64,000 bases of DNA, taken from NCBI GenBank assembly GCA_027579435.1, contig JANBPK010000828.1, forward strand, positions 19,338 to 83,337, written 5' to 3'. The notes under the pieces are model-generated. The model had not been told where the DNA came from. It saw only the letters and a program-made list of their open reading frames with translations, and did no database searches. Both the position numbers and the translations under genes were made by a program. Source of the DNA: Candolleomyces eurysporus. Taxonomy: Eukaryota; Basidiomycota; Agaricomycetes; Agaricales; Psathyrellaceae. Positions within the stretch are counted from its first letter, which is position 1; every line of letters begins with the position of its first letter. This document shows positions 23,922 to 36,809 of the stretch, in pieces.

Positions 23922-26405
23922 ATGAAGCGACTTTCGACGTTCTCCGCGTTGGTCGCTCTAAGCGTCACCACCGTCCGAATCGTTCAGGCTGCGGTGTACC
24001 AGAGCATCGATGAACTTCCGCAGTCGTTTAGTACCAACGCCACTTTTGACTTCATCGTCGTTGGCGGTACGTTCCATTTCCGTTCCGTTGCGTCTAACAA
24101 CCACTGACCATTTCGATGCAGGTGGTGGTGCCGGAGCGGCGCTTGCCAGTCGTCTAACCGAAAACCCCAACTTCAACGTTCTGCTCATTGAAGCTGGTCC
24201 TGAGTGAGTATTCCGGTTATACACAACTCTCCCTTCATTTCGCTCATCGGTTTCAACCATGTAGCAATGAGGGCCGCGAGGACCTGGCAATGCCATCTAA
24301 GAACCTAGAAGTGCAAGCGGACAAGACGTACCACTGGGGATGGTATACGACACCTCAAGCTGGGGTCAACAACCGGTCGATCGAGTATAAGAGTGGCCAC
24401 GTCCTTGGCGGTGGAACATCCATGAGTACGTCTCCTGGAAGCTTTTTGTGCGCCTTTTTTGGTCGGGTTGTTGACTGAGAACGATTTTGTAGACGGGATG
24501 GTATACACCAGAGGTGCTGATAACGACTACGACTTGTGGGGTAAGGTCTCCAAGGATAAAAAATGGAGTTGGAAAGCTTTGGCTCCGTATATCAAGAAGG
24601 TACTTTCCCGTCCCTACACTCTCGTGCAAGAAACCAACGCATCCTTGCTGTTTGCTACAGCACGAAAAATGGGTTCAACCTCCCGGCGAACGGAATATTT
24701 CTGGTCAATACGATNCCCCGCGTGCACGGCTACAAGGGCCCTGTTGGCGTTAGCCTTCCATGGAGCAGTCCCATTGAGTTCGACATCAGGTGTTTGAAGA
24801 ACGCTGAGATTCAGGATGAGTTTGACTTTAACCTTGACCCAAACTCCGGGAAACCTACTGGTGTTAGTGAGTGTACATCTTTAATTGAGACCATTATCCC
24901 GACGAAGCCATTCCTTCGGTTCCGTTTAACTTCTGACTCTATGGTTCTCAACTAACGATTTGATTTACAGCTTGGACGCAGTTCACTATTAACGGTGGAG
25001 AACGGTCGAGCTCAGCAACTGCGTACTTGGGAGCTGCCGTTCGTAAACGGCCCAATTTGAGCATTTTGGTGAACACGTATGCGAAGAGGGTGTTGCAATA
25101 CGACGGTCCGTCCATTGGGTTGTGGAGGGAAATGAGAACTGTTGAGATTGTTGCTCGGAACGGAGGTGCGTGTCGTCACCCAAGAGTATGTTCTCAANCC
25201 CCCCCTTCCTTACATTCCCCCCCGTCCCTTTTCAGAAGGTCTCTCAAGGACGGTCACTGCGAAAAAGGAAGTCATTCTCACAGCGGGCGCTGTCGGCTCC
25301 GCAAAGATCCTGCTCGACTCAGGTATTGGTCCCAAGGAAGAACTCGAAAAGATTGGAGTCAAGAGCATTGTGGATATACACGATGTCGGAAAAGGCTTGA
25401 CGGACCATTTGACCGCGAGTATTATGTGGTCAGCGAATGGAACCGATGCTCAGTGCGTTCAATCCACTACTCTATCTTTCAATCGTGAACGTATGCTGAT
25501 TTTGTCACAGGATTAACGCTACCGAAGCCTTGGCATTATGGCAGAAAGAGCGAATTGGGCCGTACGCTGAGCCTACTGGGCCCAGACACCAAATTCTGTG
25601 GTCGAGGTTGCCGGAGAACTCGGCTTTGTTGAAGGAATATAAGGATCCGTCTGCGGGTCCGAATGCACCTCATTTCGAGATCACCTTGTCGGTCAGTTCT
25701 TTCGAACTACTCTTTCCAGAGGTATCTGAATTCGAAATGCCATGCGTAGGGTGGTGGAACAACCGTCTTTTCGTTTGTGGTGTTACTGACTCCCTACTCT
25801 CGTACGTCCACGCCCTCTAACCCTTTACACTGACGCTTCTAATTCCGGACCACATACAGGCGGATCCGTAACGATCAACTCTACCAACCCACTCTCCCCA
25901 CCCCTCATCGACCTCGCCTTCCTCACGCACCCCTTCGACCGCGCTGCTGTCATCGAAGGCATCCGCCAAACCAAACGCTTCTACTCCGGCACCGCTTGGG
26001 ACGGCTACATCACCTCCTTCCTCGGGCCTGACCCTGATGCAGATCCCTCCCCGGAAGGCCAAGAAAAGTTCTGGGATGCGATTAAAGCCGACGTGAATTC
26101 GTTCTTCCACCCCTGCGGGACAGCTGCAATTAGTCCTGCAGGCAGTGGAGTTGGCAAAGGAGAGGGTGTTGTGGATCCGAATTTGAAGGTTAAGAGAACC
26201 AGGGGACTGAGAGTCGCTGATGCCGCCATTATAGTGAGTGACTTGACTCCTTGAATTCGGCCTGATTGCTTTATTCCGGACGACGGTGACTGATGGATGG
26301 TCTTTTTTAACTTTCTAGCCATATGTGCCCACCGCACATACTCAAGCCGCTGTGTATATCTTGGCGGAGAGGGCAGCGGATTTGATCAAAGAGCAGTGGG
26401 CCTGA
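23922..26405 (+). CDS. Secreted GMC oxidoreductase (aryl-alcohol oxidase-like)
   Basis: FAD-dependent glucose-methanol-choline family enzyme. Secreted members oxidise aryl or other alcohols and supply H2O2 for lignocellulose attack (family knowledge). Seen: signal peptide (MKRLSTFSALVALSVTTVR, cleavage near QAA); FAD-binding FDFIVVGGGGAGAALASRL, split by an intron; LLIEAGPE; HVLGGGTSM followed by DGMVYTRGADNDYDLWG; AVRKRPNLSILVNTYAKRVL; KEVILTAGAVGSAKILLDSG; DIHDVGKGLTDHL; and the active-site regions FFHPCGTAAI and PYVPTAHTQAAVYILAERA, with two His. There are about ten exons with short introns, and the TGA is at 26403-26405. One N inside a codon at 24715 does not shift the frame. The exact substrate is inferred. 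Confidence 0.9.
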
Positions 26406-26514
26406 TTGACATATATATATGTACACTAGCGTTCACTTGAAAAATATGGCTTAAACGATGAAATAAATACAGTTATAACTATCTGCTTGATACTCGAGGG
26501 GCAGTGGTTCGAGT

Positions 26515-28354
26515 TCAAAGATTGGCACGTTCTCTAGCGCTATGATAAGACTCAATCAAGATGTCGACCTTTGTCCAACACTCAACATCTGTCCCCCGCA
26601 CCTTTTCCAGACGCGGAAATAGGTTATCCAAAAAGACTCCCACCTCAATCAAGTCCTCGAACCCGAGGTCCAACTTTGAGTCCATCGTGTTGATGATCAA
26701 CTTGCGGAGGGGATGTACATCCTCAAACTGACGCGATTCAGCTTGAGCCGTTTGGAGGATCTCCTTTAAATCCTCGTTGCAAATCAACTCCTCATCAAAT
26801 TGAAACTCCAACATCTCCAACGCACGACACTTCTTCCACACTGTTAAAGCCNAAAAAAGTGAAACCAGGGAGCCGTTTCGCTGGTCGTCCATCCGTTAAT
26901 TCTATGGGACTTGGCTGAGCCCTAAACCGTAGGGTCGTCAGCGAGAGCCAGTTTGGCATGGCTTGTTTCAGCAGGTCGGCCGAGGAGTTCCAGAGGAAGA
27001 TAGGAACATTGAGCATTGTCACTTCCTTCAATTTGTTCGGTGACAAGAGAGCACGTCTTGCTTTCCGTTCGGCTGTGGCGTCTGACGGCCATTGCGAGGG
27101 TATCGGGGGATCGGCTGGTGCTTGCTCTTCCAGGTTCTCCGTTACAAATTGGATACGAAGAGTTTCGAGATGGGGATTGTTGAGGCAATACACCTCAATG
27201 CAGCAATGGAATGGCATGGATTGCGTCGACCCGAGAAAGTCGAGCGAAAGGTTTGTGATCTTCGGTGGGTAGATCGACCTCCATATCAAGTACTGCAAGT
27301 ATTCCGTTGCCCTGACGTGCAGAGTTTTTAAGCGCGGGAGCTTGGTGGTGTTGTACTGGATGTTGGCTTTGCCAGTGATAGGCACCCCGACCAGGAAACG
27401 CGCGACGAGCGAGAGGGCTTCCAGAGAAGGAAGCTCCCGGAGACGCCGGAGTATTCTTCTATCCTGTAGATTTGTTATTGTCAAGTGCAGGACGGTAAGT
27501 TTGGGAAGCAGTGAAATCTGGAAGAAGAGTTCTTCGTTGGTCAGTCCGCTATATTCGAACCATTTGAGCTGCGCGGCGGCGAGTTTGGGCATAATAGAGA
27601 GAACGTTATTCAGTGTTTGGTTTGCTGGGTCTGAGTCGCGCCAGTCGGCTTGAAACCTTGGACTGTTGAAGTCATCAAAATCCGAAAGGCTGGTAATTAA
27701 CAGAGAGCGTAGAGGCGGCCCGATGAGCAGGAAGAGGAAGGGTAATCTTGCCCATGCCTTTTTGAATACGGACACGGACTGAAGATCGGGAAACAGGGGA
27801 TCGGGCTTTCCAGGTAAGGTTAAGAGCTGGTAGAACCAAGGGAATGGCATTGAAAGATCAGGGGCCGAAATGAAGTTGAAGTGTTGAATGAGACCCGCGT
27901 ATAAATTGAAGCGTTTCCAATGGATCAAGAAGGCGCTTTCGAACATCTGGAATCGATTGGTATTGTGACAATGGAGCAGGAAGGAGCAGTAACCTACCCC
28001 GACCCCACGAAACTCATCTGCGAACCACGGAAGTAGCTTGAGTACTGGCGCGAGATTGTCCATTGTCTTCCACAGCAAGCTAGCACCTGCGTGGAAGAAT
28101 GGCTTATTAACAAGCATCAGAGAGGCAAAAACCCCTTTCCACTCTTCCTTCCCCTTGTCAGGACTATCGTCGTCGGAAGCGCCATCCAAACCATCCTCAT
28201 CCTCAGTGTTCATTTCGTCCAGGATGAGGAGGTCTCTAAGTTCCCGAAGAATGAGCGGCAAGATGTATTGGCTCGAGAGAGCTTGGTCTCGAGCATTGGG
28301 TTCTTGAGTAGAAGCAATGACCGGGTTCTCGATGTCTTCACAAGAAAAGTACAT
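26515..28354 (-). CDS. F-box-like / leucine-rich protein (subfamily ii)
   Basis: Member of a three-gene subfamily with 29263-31300 and 34040-35857. Seen: candidate ATG at 28354 (MYFSCEDIENPV); F-box-like region YILPLILRELRDLLIL and FASLMLVNKPFFHAGASLLW; an intron after DEFRGVG (gtaggt to ccag); HWKRFNLYAGLIQHFNFIS; Leu-rich repeats; and C-terminal FLDNLFPRLEKVRGTDVECW with a final ESYHSARERANL. The frame breaks at the N at 26852 beside six A. Removing it gives FTFLALTVWKKCRALEML, as in the paralogue, so the gene is probably intact. An extra upstream exon cannot be excluded, because the frame stays open to a GTG at 28426. Convergent with the GMC gene (109 bp between the ends). Confidence 0.72.
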
Positions 28355-29262
28355 AGTGATGTCACTACGTGCGGATACTGGAAATTCGGTCAGAGCAGAA
28401 CTCCATTCAAATGGATGAAGGAACACGAACTAGTTGCAGAGCTTGCTCGAGAAATAGTGCGGTGAGGCATTCCAATTTGAAGGAATCCTTGCCGACGCCC
28501 AAGGGGAGACTGGTTTTGCAGGCAGGGGTGGGAGATCTTTGTAGGTTATATCGTACATCATGATAAGACCATTATAAGTAGATGAGTGGCGTCGTTATGT
28601 TTGGATCATCTTGTGATCCAGACATCGCACACCTCTTCCCGTTATGAACAGTTCTGATGGAAGATTTACATCTCCATCTTCATTATCGTCTGTGTCAGCG
28701 GCTCTGGACACCCGTTTTCGATTTTCGGCGTTCCTCCGCAGCACCCACCGTTCATCCGGCGCCTTCGCGCGACTAACTAGCATGCCCTTGCGGCGAATCC
28801 TCACCCCAACTCAAGGATCTTATAATCCTTTGATCCTTGTTCATTCTCTTAGAATTCGTATCTCGCCTTAGCTATCTTATCAGAGCATAGTCTCTCAGAG
28901 GCCAGACCGAAGAATGTGTGCTCTCTGTTCGGCTTTTACTTCGTTCAACGGACATATATCTGGCTGAAGACAACTGATAACCTGGGCCGAGTTCAACTAA
29001 AGTCCAAACCAATACGACCCGACCTATCTCAGGCCACCATCTTCGCGACTATCCTATCTAATAGCGAAAGGGGAAGTGATGGTGCGAGGGAGGTGTGGGG
29101 AGCAAGTGAGAAGCTTGTGTCTAATCTGGTTATAAAGTTTCACAGGACGAATTCGAATTCTTACGCTGTCGAGCACGTGTCGGAGCAGAGTCTATCGATT
29201 ATGACCTACCGACTGGAATCGATTGTAGATCATCTGCATATCACAGTCTGCTACTCTCAGTC
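28355..29262. other. Divergent intergenic region between two paralogues
   Basis: About 0.9 kb between the divergent F-box-like genes of subfamily ii. A 130-codon frame at 28916-29308 lacks an ATG start and gene-like composition. No other feature is visible. Confidence 0.35.
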
Positions 29263-31300
29263 ATGTCCAACCATTCAGACGCCGGGACCGTGGCCGATCA
29301 ACTGGTAGATTCCGACCCGAGGCCAGGTATTTCGATCCATTCGATTTAACCTCATCCTGCTGTTGACAGGTGCCTTTTGTAATCAGGCTTGTCTGATTCC
29401 TCAAGCACGAGCCCTCATTCGATCGAAACGACTGAAGCCCCAATAGATGCAGCCAAACGCGAACTGGGATGTGACAAAGACATTCTGGAAAGCCAGGTTT
29501 CATCCGATTCACAGGAAAGCGTGCTGAAGAGCGAAGACATCCTTCCGATTATTCTGTTGGAACTAAAGGGTGCCCTTCTTAAAGAACCCCTCGACCATAC
29601 TGCAACGGACGCTTCGAGCCCGACAACAGGGAGAACTTTGAGCTGGAAGGCTTCCCTCTGCTCGCTGCTGCTGGTGAACAGATCGTTCTTTCAAGCTGGC
29701 TCCAACCTTTTGTGGAATACGATGGAAACCCTGGAGCCCGTATTCAGGCTGCTCCCGTGGTACACGAAGACGCGGTACAGCGGTCTTGGAGTACGTGTAT
29801 CTTTAATCTCCGCGTCTCGGATGCTAACCCTTGCTTAGAATTTTCAATATAGCGGCTCGGTGGACTGGGAACGTTTTAATTTCTATGCTTCGCGCATCCA
29901 AGGATTCCATCTGATATCTTCGCCAGAAGACGACTTCCCCATATCATCGCCGTGGCTTATCCAGCTCCTCACTTTACATGAAAGACCCGATCCTCTCTTC
30001 CCCATCCTCCAATCCATCATCGTTATCCCGGAAGCCTTTCCTGGATTGCAAGTCCTCTTCCTTCTTGTTGGGCCATCGCTGCGCTCGCTGGAGGTGTTTT
30101 CCTGCTCGGGAATATCCAATTATGCGATCATCCCATCTGAGTGGGAAGCCTACGCGAGCGAATCAGAAGAGGCGTTAACGGAGGAAGTCACGGTGCAGGA
30201 CAACCTCATCGCAGTGCTACCGAAAGNTGTCCGTGAGCAGTCCCCAACTCCAGTCCTTCACCTATCGAGGACCTTTCAGCGTGGATCTCTTTCACCATCT
30301 GTCCCAACTCAAAAGCCTCGTTTCAATGCATTTGACGATGGCCAACTCATACGGTGGACTTCTCGCCCCGTCGAAATGCTTCGCCAAGCTTACGTCCCTT
30401 CGACATCTGGTCTTCGAAGCACCATTGCTCGACGTGGAATTTCCCCTTCCTGAAGTTGCTGTAGTGGAGCTCGATACTTTGAAAATAGCAGTCGGTCAGC
30501 ACACCAGCCTCCGGGAGAGCATTCAATTCAATAGCCTTCGTAAGCTCGTCCTCGAATTCACCAGGAAGACATCAGCATCTTCATTACACTCCACCCTCAA
30601 GAGCTATTTAAGGAGTAGTAGTGATTTGGAGAGTCTTTCGATCGTATTTCATCCTGGGGCCCCAGGAGAAGTGGAAGGGATTGAAGAAATTGAAAGCGAA
30701 GAAATGCGGAGGAAGAAGCGAAGGGAAGAAAAACGAGCTCGCAAGGCCGCCAGCTTTGCCATAGTCATGCGGTGCACTACCAATCTGAAGGAAGTTCACA
30801 TGATGAACGTACCCCTATCGTTAATGGGTTCTATCGCATATGTACTTCAAAGTGCGATGCCTTGTTGGCCTCAGCTGACAACATTAGTATTCCGTATGCA
30901 AGAAGAGTCTACATCACCTATCACGGAGCCAAACGGCCTTCCTGGCTTGTCCTTCCTTGGAAATACCGTCTGGAGGTCCTGTCCCCAGTTGCAAGAGCTC
31001 GAGTTTCATTTCAACGAAGACGGGATCGAAAGAGAAAATCTACTCATTTCTGAGGCTTTCAAAACTTCGAGCTCCCGTGACGATCACCCACTCCGCATCT
31101 TGCGAATCAACACTACCAGTTTAGAATTGGATTTGGATCTGAGGAAGAAGATCGAAATAGCAACGTTTCTGGACAGGCTCTTTCCCCGATTGGGTGGTTT
31201 GCAGGGATCGGTGTCGGGTGTGTGGGAGGATGTCGGAATGCTTGTTAAATCATACCAGGCCGTAAAAGAGCACGTTTATACTCGGATCAAAGGGTTGTAG
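29263..31300 (+). CDS. F-box-like / leucine-rich protein (subfamily ii)
   Basis: Seen: ATG 29263; exon 1 29263-29326 joined in phase to exon 2 at 29387 (DPRPG then LSDSSST); F-box-like SEDILPIILLELKGALL and LLLVNRSFFQAGSNLLWNTM; an intron 29791-29838 after RYSGLG, the position conserved in this subfamily; then WERFNFYASRIQGFHLIS, LTLHERPDPLFPILQSIIV, Leu-rich repeats, GLPGLSFLGNTVWRSCPQL and the tail FLDRLFPRLGGLQGS with SYQAVKEHVYTRIKGL. The N at 30227 is an extra base. Without it the reading runs KVSVSSPQLQSFTYRGPF, in frame. TAG at 31298-31300. A lysine/arginine-rich helix (EEMRRKKRREEKRARKAA) lies near residue 450. Function inferred from the F-box. Confidence 0.75.
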
Positions 31301-31649
31301 CTGAATCATGCCTTAGTCTAGTCCCAGCAAAGAGCTATGTCTGCTTATTCTTGTCATCGTAGGAAGAATTAATGCATTTCCACTTCTTTGGTTCCTCTGG
31401 CCAAACAAGTTGATAGCGACAGATGAACGTTGAATACAGCGAAAGTATGTACAACTAGGGAATTTGTCTTGATCATCCACCCCTCCTTCCCCGTATCTCG
31501 TTGCTTCGGTCGACCATTGCCCCAACTTTGCCCATCCCTCCTCTTTCTCCATCGCCCCACTTCTCAACCCTGATTTGTCGACCAAGTCCCCACCACGTAT
31601 GATTTTTCGTAACAATTGTATCGCAGGTAGTTCCCAGAGCAGCTACACT
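31301..31649. other. Convergent 3' intergenic region
   Basis: About 350 bp between the ends of two convergent F-box-like genes. No gene or repeat seen. Confidence 0.35.
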
Positions 31650-33519
31650 TCAGGCTTCGGTGGGCAGGAGGATATCACGTCCCTCTGCTCGCTGGGCCCA
31701 TGATGGGGAGTATGAATTCCGCCTATGAAAAAACACTGTCAGTCCGTCGATCCAACGTACAGGCAAAAACACGCACCTCAAATGTTGATACCAGGGGCGG
31801 TCCACCGGTATCGTCACTTTCCTATGCTTTGAAATGAGCTCGAATGATGTGCCAACATGGCTGAGAGCACGAGCAGCCTCGCACAAAGACTGGGCGCTGG
31901 GATTGACGAAGACGTTTCCAGCGTCCGAGTCTGGACCACGAGTGACTGAATCGCTTTCAGTCGTGGAGGTGAGGGCGTTCCTTAGCCAGTCTTCGAGCCC
32001 GGAAGGGGTGTCAGGGACAAGGCGCAGAGACACATGGCGGATTTTCGAGTCGGGATTGGTGGTAGCACCCGATGTTGCTGCGGTGGATTCCGCTTCCTTG
32101 CCTTTCATGTTTGATAAAGTCCCCTCTGCCATTGTCGTAGTCGTCCTGCTGCACCGAGTCTCCAAAAGGGATTTGAGCACAGTCGTCAGATCTTGGAGCG
32201 GATCCTTAGTGTGGATGGCGTAGGGCGCCTGCGTTATACCCAACACCTCGAGAAGCGGAGAGCGAGCGTTTGAGCTTTGTGGGTTGTTGAGGAATGGAAT
32301 GAGAAACTCCGGGGTCCCGTTCAGTTTCCTGAGTTTGGGAAGGAAGTCGCAGCGTCCGTCTCCCTCCGGAAACTCGACCTTCCCGATAGCCGTATACCTC
32401 GACAAATCCAAGTCAACGATCGTAGGATGCCTTTGCAGGAATTCCAGGAGATCAGGAAATGGGATCTGCGAATCCACAACATCCAAATGCTCCAAGCGCG
32501 AGAACCTCTGCCAGGCGGGCAACTGCAGAATGGCATGCCAATCGTAATGGGAACAACTCGAGTCAGAAATGGAGAGTGAAGTGAGAGCAGATTGAGAGGG
32601 ATCGAGGAGGCACGTTTCGAGTGACAGGTATATGAGAGGAGTGAATATCAGAGCTCCTGCGAGTACCAGGCGCGAAAGGCGGCTCTCTGTATTCAGAGGG
32701 ACAATGGGAATGGGGTAAGCGGGGTCAACCCTTTCGCTGGTGAGGGTGGGCGGCGAGCTGTGTTCAGTCACAACAGGACTGGGTTCAGTGGGTTGGGCTG
32801 GGAGAAAATTCCTTCTATCCATCGACTTGCCCTTGAAGAATGACACTATCCAGCGAAAGAGTGACGTCGGTTGTGGGGCAACGACTGGTTGACGGCGCGG
32901 GGGAGGGAGAGTTGTCATTGAAGCTGGATATAAAACTCGATGTGCAAAAGGCGAGTATTCGGGACCTCGCGAAGCTGGCGGGCTCATCAACTCGATTTGT
33001 ACTCCTTCGTGCGAGACGCATGCCTGCAGGAGGCTCGCGAATGCACGGAACCATGATCTGTGGGGCTTTGTATTTTGGCCTGCTATCCTCTGCACTGTGT
33101 CGAAAGCAAACTGGATGGTAATGAGTTCGAGTTTGACGTTCCGCGCGAAGAGAGCACAAAGAGACCATATCTGCGCAATCATGAACGCAGAGGAGATGGT
33201 GTAGTGGACCCGCAATTGCTTCATGTGGCTTGTCGACGCAAATAGCTCCGAGTATTGTTCTGGGGATAGCGGTTGATAGCATCGGTCATGAGGGTCGGAG
33301 TTCGGCGTAGCTGTGGCCCTCTTGAAGATAGTCAATCTTTCGAGCGTCGTGGCCTCACGAAGTTGCTTGGTGTAGGCACCTAGGAGCATTGGGTGGGTGA
33401 CTGAATAGAACCTCTTGCAGGTGAAAGCCAGGGAAAGGCAGTAGAAGTTGTCGGGGGGGGAGATACGATAGCACATGGTAAAGTATCTCGTTTGGAAGGT
33501 CTTCAATGGACGAAGGCAT
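31650..33519 (-). CDS. F-box protein with leucine-rich region (subfamily iii), frame break in C8 run
   Basis: Seen: ATG at 33517-33519 opening a good F-box, SSIEDLPNEILYHVLSYLPP. The rest of the box, DNFYCLSLAFTCKRFYSVTH, is in another frame. The break is a run of eight C (plus-strand G at 33453-33460); seven would restore the frame. Either a sequencing error or a recent mutation explains it. Downstream: a variable region, a Pro-rich linker, Leu-rich repeats (SHYDWHAILQLPAWQRFSRL, VDSQIPFPDLLEFLQRHPTI) and a terminal intron 31723-31776 before RNSYSPSWAQRAEGRD. Its relative at 44412-46389 shows the same YDWHxxL and PFPxLxxFxQxHPT blocks and, strikingly, the same kind of C8 break. Probably an SCF adaptor. 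Confidence 0.7.
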
Positions 33520-34039
33520 TGGAGCAATAGGTGAGAGTACTGAACAAACCGTATGATAGACACATCAACAGGGGTCAAAGCGTAGCTGAGACTCACCAAA
33601 AATGGATAAAATCGGTCAAAATCGTTGACGGTTGACCCTAAATAGGAAACCGTAAAGCATCAATGCATCACGGCTCGGTTGCTTTCCCAGCTCGAAGCTC
33701 GACAACGTTTCATTCTGCGCACCTGCAAAGACCAACGCCTTGTCTTCCCCTCTTTTCCGACAAGGAAACGTGTTCCGTGAGGCCCTTTCACATTCCATTC
33801 CTTATCGTCGGGCGCTCACGTGCGTTCTACGCTGATGGTTTGTGACACGCTCTTTTTAATTTTTGCTAAAAGAAATACTAGTTGCTAGGACCCCTCGGTG
33901 TTCCAGCGACTTCATGATTGAGATCGAAGGCGTTCGACCCACCAATTCTACTCTAGCTCATGCCATTCATTTTTCATGGCCGAGGACATTCTGTTCGAAC
34001 TACACCTGAAGACTCAATAGTACAACATATAGCCGAATA
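33520..34039. other. Intergenic region
   Basis: About 520 bp between two minus-strand F-box-like genes. No gene is supported; it should contain the promoter of the 31650-33519 gene. Confidence 0.35.
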
Positions 34040-35857
34040 CTACATGGCGAGAACCTGAGCGTAAACATCTTGCTTAACTATTTGATAGGATTTTACCAGC
34101 ATCTCGATCTCCTCCCATACACCACCATCCCCGGCCGATCCTTGCACCGCTTCGAGTCGAGGGAAAAGCCTGTCCAAGTACATAGCTATCTCGATTTTCC
34201 TCTTGACGCTTAACTCCAGGCTTCGACCGTTCGCTTTCAGGGCGTGTACCTTCAAAACGCGAAGGGCGTGACCAGGTGCTGTGGGCGAGCTTTGAGCTTG
34301 TTCGAAAATCTGGAAGCCTAGCAAGTCCTCTTCGACGATCTTTTTCTCGTCAAAAGGGAATTCGAGTTGTTCCAAATTCCGACTAGACTTCCAGAAAAGA
34401 TTCCCAAGGAGAGAAAGGCCGGGAAGGCTGACATTGCCTTGAACGTTGAGGGCGGTGTCTTGGACCCTGAAAACGATCGTCTTCAACTGATTGTCATGGT
34501 GTATGCAATCCTTGAATAACCGAAGGACAGGGCTCGTCAAGGACAGCGGTACATTATCAAAGACAATGTGCTGAAGATTCACCGAGCCCAGAGCGCATGT
34601 AGCTTTGATTCCTCGTTCCGAGAGGGTCTCTTGCTGTTCCACCTCCTGACTTGCCCTTGTTCGATCCATAAATGAAATAGAAAGACTCTGCATTGCGCGA
34701 TTGTCTAGCAGGTAAATCCAAATGCTGAGGTAGAGAGATGACACTTGCGTCTCTCCAATAAACTTGAGGGCTACGTTGACAGGTTGTTCGGGGCGAAGAA
34801 CTTTATACAACAATGGCAGTTGATTTTGTTTCGCTCCGACTTGAAGAGTCTCGAGCCGGGGGAAAAATCGGGTTCGGCAAATAGTAGCCCCCTTCTTCAT
34901 GACCCCGCACAGGAAAGGTCCTTCAATAATTAACCGTCGAAGCAACGATAGTTGTCGAAGTTTTTTTGAGGGCCGATGCATTCAACCCTCCATTCGTCAT
35001 CGTCAAATTCAAGGAAATGATGCTGGTGATAGAAGAGAGCTGATGAAGAAAGTCTTCGCTGACGGGTCCTCGATAGTCAAACGACTGCAGTTGGATAGCG
35101 GTGAATGATACTCGAGGAAACACCGCTAGAAGATTAGCTAGGGCCCCACTCCCGTTCGTCTCTTCGGTCCGCCAGTCGAGGGGTATTGCTCCGTCACTGG
35201 ATACCATTTTTGAGGATGGAGCTATCGCCAGCGAGCGCATCGACTTCCCGGAAAGGAGGAAGAGTATAGGCAGTGCGGGGAATGCGCGGGGAGAGATCGA
35301 AACCGATTGAAGAATGGGGAATAAGGGGTCTGGTCTCTCGTGGAGTGTGAGCAGCTGCAAAAGCAAGACCGATGATATGGTGACGTCCTGATCTGGGGAC
35401 AAGTGGAGGTCGAGCTGTTGGATTCGCGACGCATAAAAGTTGAAGCGTTCCCAATGGCCAGAGCCGGTGTAGTTGAATCTCTGGAAAACAAGGGGTATCA
35501 ACGCCTCGAGTCGAGTGAAGNAAAAAATTGTGGTCGTACCCCAAGGCCAACATAATTTTTCTTGTACCAAGGTAAAAGGCTGAAAATAGGCGCCAGCCTC
35601 TCCATCGCGTTCCATAGCATGTTTGAGGCCGCGTGAAGGAAAGATCTATTCACCAAAAGAAAGGCACAGAAGGAACCTTTCCACTTTGGCGAGCTCCCGA
35701 ATGCAGTCGACAAGCCAGATGGCTCGGCTGTTTCAGCGTCCCGAATCAATTGTTTCTTCAGGTGCGATAATATGACCGGTAGGATATCGTCGCTTTCAAT
35801 GACTCGCTCCGTAACGGAGGGGAGTTTCCCTTCGGGGACTAGGCCCTCGCCATCCAT
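34040..35857 (-). CDS. F-box-like / leucine-rich protein (subfamily ii), frame break in A7 run
   Basis: Third member of subfamily ii. Seen: F-box-like region ESDDILPVILSHLKKQLI and FLLVNRSFLHAASNMLW; intron after NYVGLG with an N at 35521 inside it; HWERFNFYASRIQQLDLHL; LTLHERPDPLFPILQSVSI; repeats; and the tail YLDRLFPRLEAVQGSAG with KSYQIVKQDVYAQVLAM and a TAG at 34040-34042. The frame breaks at seven A (plus-strand T at 34961-34967). Six A would join NASALKK to LRQLSLLRRLIIEG. The ATG at 35857 (MDGEGLVPEGK) is the first in frame, but the frame is open further up (to 35923, no ATG), so an upstream exon is likely, as in the 29263 gene. Confidence 0.7.
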
Positions 35858-36809
35858 GCTGCCCTCCTTCCCTGGAATCTTGGTGGAATTTTCAGTCGCG
35901 TCGACACAAGTAGAAGTCGACAATTCTGGTTATAAAAGACTCAGTCAAGGCTCGCGGACAAAGGGAGTACACTGGTAGAACCACGCACCAGAATTAAGAA
36001 AAGATTCTGTGTCACCTTGAGCAAGGAGCATGATGTCGCGGTACGAAAGTTGACGAGGGTTTACAACGCTTGAGCGGCACGAAAAAGCAGAACTTTTTCA
36101 AAGAAGAGACCGATGGTAGGCAAGTTCAACAACGGAGCTGCTAGGTGGCTTAGACTAGCGCAGTGCATCCACGTGTCGAATTCTCGATTGGCAATACAGT
36201 CGTGTTGACTCGGATTACACGCAGAAATCCGACGCAGAAATCCGTGGAGTTTACGTCCTGAACCTGTCATCCAATACTGGAGTAACCTCAAAGGTTCTAG
36301 CTCCGAATTTGTAAAATTTCTCATTTATGACGATAATCGATTTATGATTTCTTCCTCTTACTATATGCTATACTTGAGGAGGTGTGGAAGAGAGCAGTAT
36401 ATTAGCAGAACTGGGACCAACTCTTATATCCGCGAAATACCCATCGAAGCCTCCGAGTCATCCGAGAGTTCGACGGCTAAGAGTTTCACCATTGTTATTC
36501 AGAAACACTATCCGCTATCCCCCAAAGTCGTTCTGAACAACCGTAGGGCTCTTACTCAAGTCGAAGTCAAGTCTGCCGTCCTGTCTCCACAGTGGGGTAA
36601 ACGATATGTTGCGGCACAACAAAAGCTTTCGAACGGATCCGATCATTGTGCTGTGATTTCGAGGATTAATTACTATATCGGGATGGTACTACGATGAAGA
36701 GACTCTTGCCTACTATACGAAGCGTATATTCAATATTAGATCTATTTGCTTAGCGTCGGTACAAGGGAATTGTCAGATGCTTGTTATTTGAATCCGAGTC
36801 GATTGCGAA
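35858..36809. other. Intergenic region upstream of subfamily ii gene
   Basis: It may contain a small first exon of the preceding gene near 35900-36030. Two open frames (36061-36324 minus, 36344-36697 plus) have no recognisable motif, and I do not call them genes. Confidence 0.35.

Noticed and set aside
28916..29308. 130-codon plus-strand frame upstream of the 29263 F-box-like gene
   Set aside because: No ATG start, no motif, and it overlaps the true first exon in another frame.
36061..36697. Two open frames of 87 and 117 codons between the F-box-like gene and the NACHT pseudogene
   Set aside because: No recognisable domain, no splice context, and composition like intergenic DNA.
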